Source of the DNA: Theobroma cacao
Taxonomy: Eukaryota; Streptophyta; Magnoliopsida; Malvales; Malvaceae
Length of the DNA: 64,000 nt
NCBI RefSeq assembly: GCF_000208745.1
Contig: NC_030858.1
Coordinates: 32,998,391-33,062,390, forward strand
Reading direction: 5' to 3'
The position numbers and the translations under genes were made by a program. The notes under the pieces are model-generated. The model saw only the letters and a list, made by a program, of their open reading frames with translations. It made no database searches and was not told the origin of the DNA. Position 1 is the first letter of the stretch. The number at the start of each line of letters is the position of its first letter. This document shows positions 12,879-25,200 of this stretch, in pieces.

Positions 12879-14533
12879 AGAAACATAGTATGAAAAATAA
12901 AAATAAGTACATGGCTTAAATTATATATAATGTTGATACTAAAAAAAAGGAAAGAGGAAATTAGAATCTCCATACTTAGAAAAATAGAGTAGTTATTCTT
13001 TTTAAAAATAGTAACATATGAAAAATATTATTTGAATTAAATCGATGATGGAATATTTGCTCAGGATGCTAGAAGTTACAATCTCGAATTAATTTTTCTA
13101 AGTGAGGGATTTTGGTTAAAACTCCACCAATATGATGGGAGGGTTTTAATTTTGAGACTTAATATTTTAATCCCAAATGAATATGTCTTTAAAATATTCA
13201 TGAAAAATAATAATAAAATAAAAAAGCATAGAGTAAAAGTAAAAAATAGAAATAATAAAATAATGAATAATAATAAATATAAAATAAAAAGATAACAGAA
13301 GTATATGTAGTTTTAAAATGGTATGGAGTTATGTTTAGAAATTGATTTTTTAAGAAGAAGTGGTAAAAATACATATTGCGCGTGATAATTAATGAATGAA
13401 ATTAAAATCCTATAATAAATGTCTTGAGCAAAAGTGAAAAAGGTAAGGAGAAATGTAAAATACGTTTGCTAAATTATAAAAATATAAAATATAAAAATTG
13501 ACATATACTTAATTATTTATTTTTTTAGTTTAAAAATTAGGGATCCCACTAGAACGATAAGAAGGTCTCAATTTTAATAAACTAGTGTCATTCAAAACAA
13601 ATTTATTCCAAATAATAAAGTTGATAGAATTTATTAGGGAAAGGGTAGTAATAAATAAATGGAAATTTTCTTGAATAATCAACTTAATTAGGATCCCACC
13701 GGAATAATGGGAGAGTTCTAATCTTCTGTCATGGATTATCCCAACCCAAAGGAATATTTTCAAGTAACATTTATCAAAGGACAAATAAGTAGATAAATAA
13801 TGAAACTTAAAACATTTAATTAAAAAATAAAAAATCATTAAAATAAATAAAAACAAGTTTGCAAAAATGAAACACAATTATCATTTAATTCATTATGCAT
13901 CATCACATGCATTGTTTATTTGTTATTATATGTTAACAATATATTTTGCGAGCGAATGAAGGCTTTGATGATGGGATTTGCTTGATAAATTTGCAAAGGT
14001 GAATTTTCCCAAGTAATTTCCTAAGTAAAAGAGTATCTTCGGATCTCACTAGTATGATGAGCGGATTTGAAAATTATTCTCAATAAAAGGTTCTCATTTG
14101 AAATTTATCAAGATTTACATCATACATTTTATAATTGCTTTACGTGCACATTATACAAATAACTAAATAATAAACTTTACATTATGAATAAAACGAAAAA
14201 TAAAATAAATGAAACAATAAATAATGATTAACGAAAATAGGATAAAATCAAAAATTAAGGCTAAGTAAAGATAACACATAATTAATTGGTACTATTCTTC
14301 GAATGGGTGTCACGAGGTGCTAATACATTTCCCATGCATAATCATACTCTCGAACTCAACTCAAAACTTGCAAGCCAGATTATTGCTTTTAAGACGAATC
14401 CAAAATCAATTTAAGACCTCTATGAATACAACAAATTTAATATATGACCAATCACATTAAATAAAAAAATTTGAAGACGACTCTCAATTTTTAATGTCTA
14501 ACGGTTGGCTTTTCGAACTCGCATGTTACAACA
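11550..14533 (+). mobile_element. Solo LTR, family B (Ogre/Tat-like gypsy), 2.98 kb
   Basis: Begins TGTAGACATCG and ends ATGTTACAACA, flanked by ATTTG (11545-11549) and ATCTG (14534-14538), a 4/5 target duplication. The last 250 bp contain GGTGCTAATACATTTCCC, TACTCTCGAACTC and GACGACTCTCAATTTTTA, the kind of 3' end I associate with Ogre/Tat-lineage LTRs. It aligns with the copy at 30438-32992. No pol coding was found inside. Internal diverged repeats contain GATGATGG(A/G)AT and ATCCCAC(T/C)... words (13041-13145, 13540, 13691, 13965-14075). Plus orientation is inferred from these 3' end features. Confidence 0.7.
12845..12879. repeat. (TA)n microsatellite
   Basis: Near-perfect TA dinucleotide run inside the family B LTR. 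Confidence 0.85.
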
Positions 14534-14730
14534 ATCTGAATGTTTGCCATAGTCCTACATTCGTCCAAATCAAAAGCCACAAGATAAGATTTACGGAAAT
14601 TTATTTTGAGTCTTGACACAAGTTCGAAGCACTGGAGAAGGTTCGGATATTGAGTGCACTCTGTAAACTTTCCTCCATGAAGATGATGGTGCATATCATC
14701 TTGCCGATAATAACCTACCAACAAAAATTC
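14534..14730 (-). pseudogene. LINE reverse transcriptase fragment
   Basis: Minus reads LLQCFELVSRLKINFRKSYLVAF, the conserved L1-type stretch that follows the YADD motif. The upstream part, where YADD should be, is degraded. The fragment is cut at 14534 by the solo LTR. No clear LINE motif is seen further right. Confidence 0.6.
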
Positions 14731-16266
14731 CAGCTTTGGAAAGTGCTATAGTCCAAACCATACTGCTCTCTAAATACTCAGTGAGTGCAAAAAAAAAAAA
14801 AAAAAGAAAGAATAGAATACTCTACAAAAAGAATTATAACTGTGTATAAACCATTTAACGTTTTTTCCAAATAATTCTTTCGGAAGCAGTTTTATGAAGA
14901 CAAAATTTGTTAACCAAAGACATGAAGTCCTCCCATTGCTGTAATTCCTAATCAAATAACCTTCTAAGAGGACTACTATGTCAAGACCAAGTATTATCAA
15001 TCCAGGTACCATATTCTACAATATTATCTGCGTTGCTAGTGGCAAGAGCAAAAACATGAAGAAAACGCAAAAAAAAAAAAAAACAATACAGTTGTCCCGC
15101 CATTTATCCGATCAAAATTTTATATTAAAGCCACAGCGAAAAGAGAAGCCCAAAAATCTCAAGTAAATTATGTAATAATTAGGTGAATGTTCGCATTCAG
15201 TTAGGAAAGCAACATTTAACCTTATAGTATAATTGTATGCACCTGAAAATCTTCTGGGAAATGATCTAATTGATAAGGTATATGTTTGAATGTATAAACT
15301 TTTGTTTTGTCTAGTGCTACATTCATACACGATGAGAAAGGAAAATCTTTGTTTTATCACATGCATTTGCTTAAGCTCTTTCAATTCGTCAAAAAAGAAA
15401 ACCTGTAAATTCTAGCATTCTTTCTTTTATACCATATTTACTATCTTTAAGAATATAGAGCTGAGCTCAAATCTTCCGTTTACAAAACCCAAAGAAAGAA
15501 AAAGGAAAAAGACCCTGCTTATTAAACAACATTATCATTAATTTGTAGACAGCATCAAACCGGTAGAATGACAGTATTAATTAATCACTCTTCCTAATTA
15601 ACCTACGCATAACAAATTGTGGAGACCAAAGATTTTTCATTGCCACGGGTAAAAAGTTGACAAAAGAATAGTAATAGAAAGGAATTTTCTTAATGAGAAG
15701 GTTTTCTGTTTTAGTTCACCGGTTGTACCATCGGAATTTAACCATGCCACCACTGACAACTATCCCATAGGGAGAAAACAGTGTTTTGGGATGAATGAAT
15801 TTATCATCTCTCATCTACAAAAAATGCTGTAACCAACTTCAAAACTATTATAAACTAACAAATGGAATATTGATTGTGTGCACCCAATAACCAATTTGCA
15901 TATCCATATGTAAAATCTTTCAAATATCGATATCCAAATGTATCAATATGATATACAATGCTCAACCTTACTAATTCAAGCCTAAACTATGTAAGAATAC
16001 TAGCTTTCAAGTATATATATTACCTATAAATACTAACTATCCTTCTTTCTTTACAGTAGGCTTGCTTCTTTCTTTATATAAGAGCGAGCATGATATAAAT
16101 ATAAACTGAACTTGGAAAGATTATTTTCCTGTTCTCCCGCTTCGTTGATGCATGCTCAGTGTCATGATTTAACTTACTTTAAGTGTTTCTAGAAGGGCAA
16201 GAAGTAATATATAGCCCATCAGCTGATAGAATTGAAAGTAAAAGCATGCATTGCGAATTGGATTCT
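14731..16266. other. 3' flank of the BEL1-like gene, including its presumed 3' UTR
   Basis: No protein motif seen in the short open frames (80 and 90 codons on minus). The part next to 16266 should hold the 3' UTR and poly(A) site of the homeobox gene; no single poly(A) signal stands out. Confidence 0.45.
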
Positions 16267-19200
16267 TCAGGCCACAAAATCTGGCAACAATTGCGCAGCA
16301 AACCTTTTTCTGTTTTGCATCTCAATGTTCTCATAACCGGTGCTCGAATGAGAAGCTTGTTGGTTGTTGATCCCACAGAAATCAGATTCGCTTGGTCCTA
16401 ATTCTAACCTTCTTCCTAGCTGAATGTTCTGGTTTGATAGGAAGTTTTGTTGGTTCCCCGAGAGTGAGAGATTGTCACAATGGGGAAGGCCAAGAGTGAG
16501 GGAAACACTGTTTCCAGGAAACCTTGGTGTCAGCTGCTCAGGATCAAACCTCCCAATCTCTCCCATAGTACTGTATGTGCCAAATCCGCCGCCATGATTA
16601 GCCGTTCCAGTTAATAATGAGTAACTATCCTTGGATAGCCTTTCCTCACCGAACTTTATGTTGATTTCCCTTGTTTCACCTTGCTTCATGTCCATGTCCA
16701 TTGAAAGGATACTACTAGGGGAATTGTGCATGTCATTGATACCCCTGGGTTTTTTTGGGCTTCTTCGAGTAGCAGTACCATCAAGGTCAGATGATCCAAT
16801 GAGATTGAAGGCTGTTTGTGGCAGAAGGGACCCTCCCATGGGAGATGTGGAGATTGTAGAGTTTGAAAATTCAGTAGGGGAAGTATTCTGATTGATGGAT
16901 TTGTCAGGCTTGGATTGAGTTTTAACTTGATCCATCTTAAGTGCCGCACTCTCTTGCTGGGCACTGGAACTAGACCCTGACTCCTTTTGCTCACTTTTGT
17001 TTCCATTCTCTTCACTGCCATTCCTTTCTCGTTCCTTGACTTCTTCCAAATACATTTCTTCAACCATTGGCTTCCAAAGGCGAACTCGAGCATTTATAAA
17101 CCAGTTAGACACCTGCATTTCAAGTTAAATTGTACACGAACTACTTTAGCCTTTTTCCCTATGAATAGAAGATAAAGAACAATGATCAAAGAGAATTAGT
17201 AAACATATACATAAATTGAAGTTGGAGCACATACCTGGCTTCTAGTAAGCCCTGTTTGTTTAGCCAGCATGTGTTTGTCTGAATCTTTAGGATACCTGAA
17301 GCGACAAAGTAAAAGGAACTTCGAATGAGCTAAACATAATTTACGTATATGATATCATCTACGAAGAGGATTTCTGGTTCAAAGTTAATTGTCAAAGAAG
17401 TACATACGGATGAAGGAAATGCTCGAACAGCCAAGCACGAAGAACAGAAACAGCTCGTTCAGGTAATCCTCTCTGGGGTCTCCAAGCATTGTGTTGCATC
17501 ATTCCCAACTGCTGCAGCGCCCGTTGTTGTCGAAGCTGATGGTCAACAAATCTTAGTCTTGAACCCTCAACTTTTGCACCTAAGCAATCCTCTTCTCCTA
17601 AACTCTTGCTTGTGGCTTTGATTTGTCCAGATATTGCATCTTTAAGACAGCGGAATTGCTTCGAAATTGTCTGCAAAGCGAGGGCGGTGTATGATCTTGC
17701 TGCACCAAATCCTGCTGCCTGCTCGAACGAAGAAACTACAATTTGCATTTGGTGATGGTACTGCCTGTATCTTTGCTCCACCTTCAAGTTCATCACCAAA
17801 GGAAAACAAAAGAAGAAAAAGAAAAACGAAAATCAGTAGAAATATACATATAAAATTATCTTGATAATTAAAAAAGACAAGACAAAGTAAGCACATCTTT
17901 AATGTTCCAAATATTAGTGGAATCGTCTGGTAAAGTAAGATCACTTTCACTGCTAGTACCGAAGTTGTCTTAAGTGAAATAGATTTTGCAGCTAATGGAC
18001 CCAGTCTACCTGCACCTTATTAACTCTAGGCCAAGCTTGCACGCCTAGTGAAGCAATAGAAACCATGAGAAAGAAAAAAAGGAGATGAGAATCACTCGCC
18101 ACAAGTTTTGATGACAGCTCAATGTTTTCCGAATGCCTGATCATGACTAAAGAGGGTCCCAAGCTAACCAATTCCATATATATAATATATTTATTATATC
18201 AAACAATATCTTGTCTGTTGAATATCGAGTACGGCAAGATTTTGAACTATTCATTAGTATACTACTATAATTTATAGTATATAATTCCATTAGAGGTAGC
18301 TAAAACTGTTGCAGAATGAAAATTCTTTCCCTGCATGAATTCTGAGATAATAGATCACTATACATGGTCTTCCTTAGCAGTAAATTTTCTTGTGCTAGTC
18401 TTAGAACTGGATCCATAATTGGGTAATAATAGTCTATGCTTGTTTCAGTTTTACAAATATATTGGGGTTGGAAGTATACATTAAATGATAGAGACATGGT
18501 AACTGTAAAGAAATGAATGCATTTTTCTTTTCAAGTCCTCGAGAAATCGCATTTCCAGAGCGTTTGATGCGCGTTCGCTTTTAACTATAAGATGGGAATT
18601 GAAACCAAAAATCAAATTAAATTAAGTCAAGAACTTAAAAACGCGTATAAGAAAATAACAATAAGCTAACCTCATCAAGCATGCTGACAAGTTTTGCCTT
18701 CTTCATCTGAAGCTCCTGTCTTTGTGCTGTGGTTAGCTCAGCTCCACGTTTAGCCCCATTTTCACCAGCACTCGAACCCTCTCCTGTCACAGCAGCGATC
18801 GATTCTTTGTTCATCTTTATCTTCTCCTTGGTCCCCTCAGACACGTCAGTCTTTATCCCTTTCCCCACATTAACAACTTCATCAAGAAGCTCTTGCGCTG
18901 CTCTCAAGTACTTCGATCCCAAAACAACACTTTGAACTCCGGAAATCCCATTCGAAACAACGGAAACCGACGACGGTGAATTCCCAGATATCCTCATATC
19001 ATCAGCTAGTGATATGGTGGGAACTTGAGATTGTCCTTGGATATCTGTTTCAACATTACTTGACCTGTAAGTCACCTGCTGCTGGGATGATAGACTCAGG
19101 GACAAACCTTGTCTCGGTGACGCTACCGGCCGACGTAACCCCAACTGCGATGCAACATCGTGGGCCCCACCCGAGTTCGCTGCTGCTGCAGCCGCTGCCG

Positions 19201-19588
19201 ACACCACCTGAGCATGGCTACTTCCTGGTGAATTCTGATGATCGATGTTTGGTCCCCACAAGTTATAGTGGACACCGGAGACTATACCATGAAGGGATGG
19301 ACGGTGGGGATCATCCGAACTGCCTGGTCTGATGGAAGCAGCTGGTGTAGGGAGAGGGAGACCCAGTAGGTGGTGATGGTTAGGAGGTGGCGCGTGGTGT
19401 AGGCTTGTAGGGTTCAGCGCGTTACCGGCGGGGTTCAAGAAGAACATGTTAGTGGCAGCAGCTGGTTGGTGTGTGTCAGAGTAGGGCACGTAGTTGGGAT
19501 TCATGAGATAGAGTGTTTGCATCGTCCCATCAGGTGCAGCAGCAGAAGCAGCTTGGAATTCTGAGCTCCCATGAAAGTACGTCGCCAT
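16267..19588 (-). CDS. BLH1: BEL1-like TALE homeodomain transcription factor (BLH1-like), 4 exons
   Basis: Plant TALE factor; family members pair with KNOX homeodomain proteins in the nucleus to control development. Exons on minus: 19588-18671, 17781-17408, 17295-17235 and 17112-16267, giving 732 codons. All introns are GT-AG (two donors are GTATGT) and phases match. Start chosen at MATYFHG because family members begin this way; 27 in-frame residues further upstream look like 5' UTR. Domains: ZIBEL-type GLSLSLSS (161-168), SKY domain from [14 protein letters not shown] (225), BELL domain about 285-365, TALE homeodomain about 405-467 with the three-residue extension (HPYPKDSDK) and recognition helix [15 protein letters not shown] (452-466), second ZIBEL VSLTLGL (654-660), C-terminus [11 protein letters not shown]. 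The SKY-BELL-homeodomain order and this C-terminus match Arabidopsis BLH1 (EDA29), which is 680 aa from memory. No break was seen; this is the one apparently functional gene in the window. Confidence 0.95.
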
Positions 19589-20402
19589 CTTGATTTGAAA
19601 GCCACCCCTCAAAAGAAAGCCTCTTGTTGCAGTGTACGGAAACTGCACAACTGAAAGAAAAATGTCCAAGGTAGCTTTGTAAAGAATAAAGAGTAGTTTC
19701 TCCCTTTTTCCAATCGCTGGAGTACTAGAGCTTGACTTGAAGTTAACAAATCATCAGCCCATTTTGATGTTCAATTCATTGCAATTTGGTGAGGACATGG
19801 ACCTTGCTTTTCTGGACATGACCTGGAAAAAAAGTGAATCCACAGCATAGATAAGGAGAGAAACTTAGAAATCCTCTAATCTGAAACCGTAACTTAGAAA
19901 TTAAAAAAAAATAATTTGAGCTGTATATGTTTCTAGGAACTGAAGAAGAAAGATGAGAAGAGAGAAGAGAAAGATGTAAAATATTGGAGCAAGTTGTTTA
20001 TATATGGACAGAGAAAGAGGGAGAGAGAGAGAAACAAAAAATTTTAAGGTATTGAGATGATAGATTTGCTCATCAAGAGTGACACAGAAAACCCCATCAA
20101 AGAAAAGCTGAGCTTCTCTATAATGAATAAAATAAAAAAAGATATCCGAAAAAAAAAATGGGGAAAGGAACCCATCAAACGGATGTTGCAGAGACAGGCA
20201 AAGTACCATATTCCAATCCCATTATGGCTAAAAACACACGAAAGAGGATGCATCTGAGAGCACACACGTTCTGTCTAAATGTATATCATGGAAGAAAATC
20301 TTTTTAGGCTTTGGTGTATAGTTTGCTGATCTTGTCAGACTCAAATTCTTTGCTATTTTCTTCCTTTCAGTGTATAAATATATGATAACAACTAAAAGAA
20401 AT

Positions 20403-20429
20403 AGAGAGAGAGAGAGAGAGAGAGAGAGA
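20403..20429. repeat. (GA)13 microsatellite
   Basis: Perfect dinucleotide run; CT on the sense strand of the BLH1-like gene, about 0.8 kb upstream of its ATG. Confidence 0.95.
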
Positions 20430-21168
20430 TGTGGTTTCAAGACTCTCAACTACAAGCAAGAAAAAAAAAACAGAGGAATGATGCCCACTTATTTCTCTTT
20501 CTCTTTCTTGGTTTTTTTTTTCTTTCCAAAAAATATGGGCCTTTGCTGCTTTCTCATTGGGGGAATTAAATAACAAAATAAATAAATTCACTGTTTGATA
20601 AATTGTCTTTGCTTTATGTACACCCCCTTCTTTATCTTATCTCCTATAGTGTATTGGGTGTTAGGTACCAGCAGTAGATTTTGGAAATAAAAAAAGAGCA
20701 AAAAAAAAAAAAGAAAAGAAAATTGCAGTGACTTGGAGTCGCTTGATCCTACTTTTTCAAATCATTTGATGCAGGCCCGTTTGATAAGGGAGCACATATA
20801 AAGCAGTGTGTGTGAGAGAGAAGAAAAAGATGTAAATAAAAAATTAAAATAAAATTCTTTTGAATAAAAAACTATAGGAAAGTGGAGCAGCAAAAACAAG
20901 CAGCTGAAAAACGAGGAAATGTCCATTTCTACAGAGGGCTTAATAATAGAGACCAATAAGAGGGGCAAGGGTTAGAGAAATCACTCATCGTTGGGCGTTC
21001 TTGGGCTTTTAAAGCTTTATCCAAATATCTCTTTGTCTTGCATTTGCTTTTTCTTCTTTCCTTTATGATAATTATTCCTTTTCTTTCTTTTTTTTTTGTC
21101 TTGTAATTTTTTGTGGTAGGATGCAATAGCTAGAAGATAAAGCACAATGAAATCCACTCTCTTTAAAG

Positions 21169-21184
21169 CACACACACACACACA
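21169..21184. repeat. (CA)8 microsatellite
   Basis: Perfect dinucleotide run about 1.6 kb upstream of the BLH1-like ATG. Confidence 0.9.
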
Positions 21185-21190
21185 TTTTTA

Positions 21191-22223
21191 TAAAAAATAT
21201 ATGGAATAATATTTTCTATCTATTTTACTAATCAACATCTTTAGGAAAAAGCTTATATTGAATATGTAACCATGATAATCTAATTCATTATATCTTTTTT
21301 TATTTTAAAAAATTTTGGCTTGGAGCTTTTTCATTTATGTGATGTGAATAAAATCAATATTGGAAGAAAATCAGTCACATTAAATTTGATAATAGTGAAA
21401 TGCAGTGCTGTGCTTTGCAAATTTATTTGGAGGAAAATAATATTGTTAGTATCAAAGAATGTGCCCTGTCTGATCAATCAGTGAGCCACTGAAGGGCCAC
21501 CATTGGGCAATTGAATCAATCAATTACCCTAGTTAAGAAAAGTACAGTCAAAGTTTTGACTTAGTTATCATTAGATTCAATCAATAGGTGACCAGCTAGC
21601 CACCAACTGGCTCATGTACACTGCTCATTTGTTCCTAACTTTGTTCTTTTGCCAACACTAGGAAATAAGGTCGAATTTAGGCAGTAAATCACTCTTTATT
21701 TATTTACCTCTGTAGAAAAATGGACATGTCCTGGTTTTTCAGCTGTTACTAGTACTCAATAATTAAATAACATTGGATCAAGAAATGCTATCTTTTTCTT
21801 TAATCTGGCATGTGTACTCTAATACCGACGCTTGCTGTCATGCCCAAATTTGGGAGGGCCTTTACTCAGCAGTCAGCAACTGAAGTGCCTTTTCACTAAG
21901 AAAAGACTGCTACCAAAATCAGCACGAAAAAGAAACCTTCAACAATAAACCAAAAAAAAAAAATCTTTGCATCAGACTTAGCTCAGCAGGCTGAGTTCAC
22001 GGGTAAAAATTTACACCCAACTAAATTTTCCTGTCAAACAGTGAAATTTTTACTGCTCCTTATTTGAATGTCTCTGTCATGATTCTTTGGGATTAGGGAT
22101 GTTGCCTTTTGTTTTGTTTTTCTTTAATGCTTCGTCCATTGCATTGCATGCAATCAGAAAGTTAAATAAAGTTGTCTTTTCCTTTAATTATATTATTACT
22201 TCCTTAATTACTACCATATTTAA

Positions 22224-22257
<34 letters not shown>

Positions 22258-25200
22258 GAATATACCAAGTTAACTTTCTTTCAATGTCAATACGAAAGGG
22301 GAAAGTTGAATGATGATGGATTAGTGTGGGATATTAGATGTACCATTTGCCTTTGTTGTTGCAATATTTAAGGCTTATAAGTTTTCTTATTTTCCTTCTT
22401 CTTCAAGTAAGAAGCATCACTTTTTGGCTTATATATTTCATTTAATGAATTTATTACATAAATCATATCTCAATCAATGGATACCGCTAAGAATTAAAAA
22501 CATTAAAAATTATTTCGTGAATGTTCAAGAAAACTTTGTTTTTAATTTTGACATGCTATTAACCAGTTCACACATTTGATTCTAAGAGTTATGATAATAC
22601 AAATATATATACATATAAGAGTTATGATAATACAAGGAGCAATAGATAAAAACAGCAAAAACCTAGGGACCCCATATGAAACATTTTCAATTACAAAGAG
22701 GAAGATATAGGAGTTAATTAGTGGGTTAGTATTAAAACTGGGATGACAAGTGGGCTTTCACTTTAAATAATCATCATAATATCATCATTAGTTGAGAAGC
22801 ATATCTTATCAACTAACTAATGAAAAGGGATTAAAGTAAAATTGATTGAAGAGGGGGACTAATTAAAGTAAGTCATCTCGTGTGCCATCAAAATATGGAA
22901 CTGCTAATTTTTAGATGGCCATGATGGGCACACCAGTTTCTTTTGTCTTTCTGTTCTACCCTCGTCTTTAACATCATTCAAATTAATTAGCCTACCAATC
23001 CTCTCAGCTAGGCCATGATTATCCTAACATATCCTTGCTAAACTATTTCAAAAGATTCCCATATTTTCTTGTTTCCAAGTTAACGAAGCAACCTCCATAT
23101 TTTGTAAGCTATATGTTTTCCCATACGGATCATATGATATGGCAGCTGAAATTTATTTATTTTTCTGACTATTAAACAAAACTAGGGAAGATGAAGCCTA
23201 TATAGTCGGTAAATTGTGAATAATATTTTTTCTCTTTTTTAATAAAATTATATGTAGAAGCTACAATTGGAAGCAAATAATTCTCAATATGTATCACATA
23301 ACATAAAAAATTAATATACAAAACAACCAATAACAAGTAAGCTAAACCAACATAAAGCGGATTAAATCCATGTATGGTGAGACTTGAACATGTTATTTGA
23401 AAGTCTCAAAATCTTTTTTTTTTTTTATCTCTTAGAACTCAAATTAGTGTATAGCGGGGTTGCTTTTAATTTTTTGTATACCGGGGCAGGTCCTTTTGTA
23501 AACCTGCAACCGTTTTGGTTTACTAATACAAGGTATAAAATTATAGCTTTTCAAAAAACTCTTGATTGTCATCAAATTTAGTTATTTTTATGTATATATG
23601 AAACAAGAACACAGTAGCACTTAGAATTTTGACTTTTTTACTTGAAAGGTAAGACCTTACTTACCTTTATTACCTTATATATATATATATATATTAATTG
23701 AAAGAAAAATATTTAAAATTTACTTTTTAAGTAAAAATTATATATTAATCAATGAATTAAATGTTCAAATGTATGTGTATGTATATATATATATATATAA
23801 TAGTAAGTTGTAACTGATGTTAATCTTTTGTAATTAGAGAGAGTATAACGGATGTGACAGAAACCTTATGTTAAGAAGACACCTATCCATCCAATGCAGT
23901 GATTTGCTTTTGCATGGTGGCCAAAATAATCATGGTTAACTGGTCCACAAAAGTTTCCCTTTTGAATCAATTCTTCTTAACAACATCTGGAGCCCCATCA
24001 AACTCAGCATTATCAAATATAAATCCCATCCCATCGCTTGCTTTTGCGCTTCCCTCAACCTGAATGTGACGCCTCTTTTGGATCGAATATCCCCAACTTT
24101 GCTCGTTGCCTTTGCCCTTGTTCATTACAACATTTCTTCTACCACCATGTATCTCTCTTATTTATATCTCTATGTACATGTCTTCTCTCATGGCTATAGC
24201 TGGATTAGATTGCACAATTTCTCTGCCCAAATGTTTTCTATATATATACAAACCCAAATTCAATGTGATCTATAGTTACTTCAACACACCCAAATTTTTT
24301 CATTTGATCCATCACTTAAGACCTCAGTGCTATTCTATTTGAAATCGGTAAATTTGAATATAATTTTTTGAATGGGATATTATTTTTTGAATTTGATCGT
24401 GTGTGATAATCGCATGCATCACTTGATTGAAATTAAATGGTAAAGGTAAAACGAAATTTGGATAAAAATTTTAAAACAAAAAATAAAATAATATTAATTA
24501 TTTTTCATTTTCAAGTTAAAACATGACAACAAAATTCTTTTGGATGTCTTTGATTTGTAATTTAATTTTATTATTTGAATTGCAGATTTTCCATAAAAAA
24601 AAGGCCAAAAAAGTGTCTCCATATATATATATTTTTTATGGCCGTTGGGTGTGAAGTGTGAAATCCAACCCCAAATTAACGCAATGAAAATGGTTAGATT
24701 GAGTCCATTAGTGTTGGTGAAGAGCATAGAAAAACAGCATTATTAAGGACAAATATATTGAGTGAAATTGGAGTTGGACCACCAGAGGGGGTAGTTGATA
24801 ATTCTAGCTCATTCATTAGCCACGAAATGTGGGTCTCTTACATGTCATTTTCTCACCGAAAGCCCCGTTAGACACGCAAGCGTAGCAGGGTTTGGTTTTT
24901 CTCTGAATCAAATGGCCCCCCCAAAGTGCCCCTGCCACATCCCTAGTGCTAGCCTTGCTACTACCTTTAAATGAAATGTCCATCTATTTTTGGCCCTTTT
25001 ATTTGGCCACCATTGTCACACATTTCCTTTGAGCCCTCCTATCCATCGATGCTATGGCACCCCATTTGTTTTGATCCGCTGGATGATCATTTTGATATAT
25101 TACAACTGTCACCAGTGCGGCTAGATCAATGCGTTCGGTAGGCTTACAGTCGAGCTAAGCCGGTTCGAACTCGAAGCTCGAGCTTGGTTCAAACTCGTTT

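Larger units (their letters stand above)
19589..21190 (-). promoter_or_regulatory. 5' UTR and promoter region of the BLH1-like gene
   Basis: On the gene's sense strand this is rich in pyrimidine runs: CT tracts around 20008-20034 and 20403-20429, typical of plant 5' leaders and core promoters. A good acceptor (TTTTTCTTTCAG, intron ending at 19651) lies 62 bp before the ATG, so a 5' UTR intron is likely, as in several BEL1-like genes; its donor was not identified. The exact transcription start cannot be read. Open frames in this stretch on either strand are low-complexity. Confidence 0.5.

Noticed and set aside
16631..17175. Open frames of 86 and 62 codons on plus, and a 135-codon alternative minus frame at 16686-17093
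   Set aside because: They overlap the last exon of the BEL1-like gene in other frames and carry no motif of their own; shadows of real coding sequence.
18729..19332. Plus-strand open frames of 68 and 118 codons
   Set aside because: Antisense shadows of BEL1-like exon 1.
19588..19669. Upstream in-frame start giving 27 extra N-terminal residues for the BEL1-like protein
   Set aside because: Family proteins begin at MATYFHG or similar, and a good intron acceptor falls within this upstream stretch, so it is more likely 5' UTR.
21975..22040. tRNA/SINE-like A-box (TAGCTCAGCAGG)
   Set aside because: No B-box follows at a suitable distance.
25110..25200. Possible tRNA gene (GGTTCGAAC word)
   Set aside because: No A-box at the right distance and no cloverleaf; the word lies in a repetitive GCTCGAGC-type sequence.
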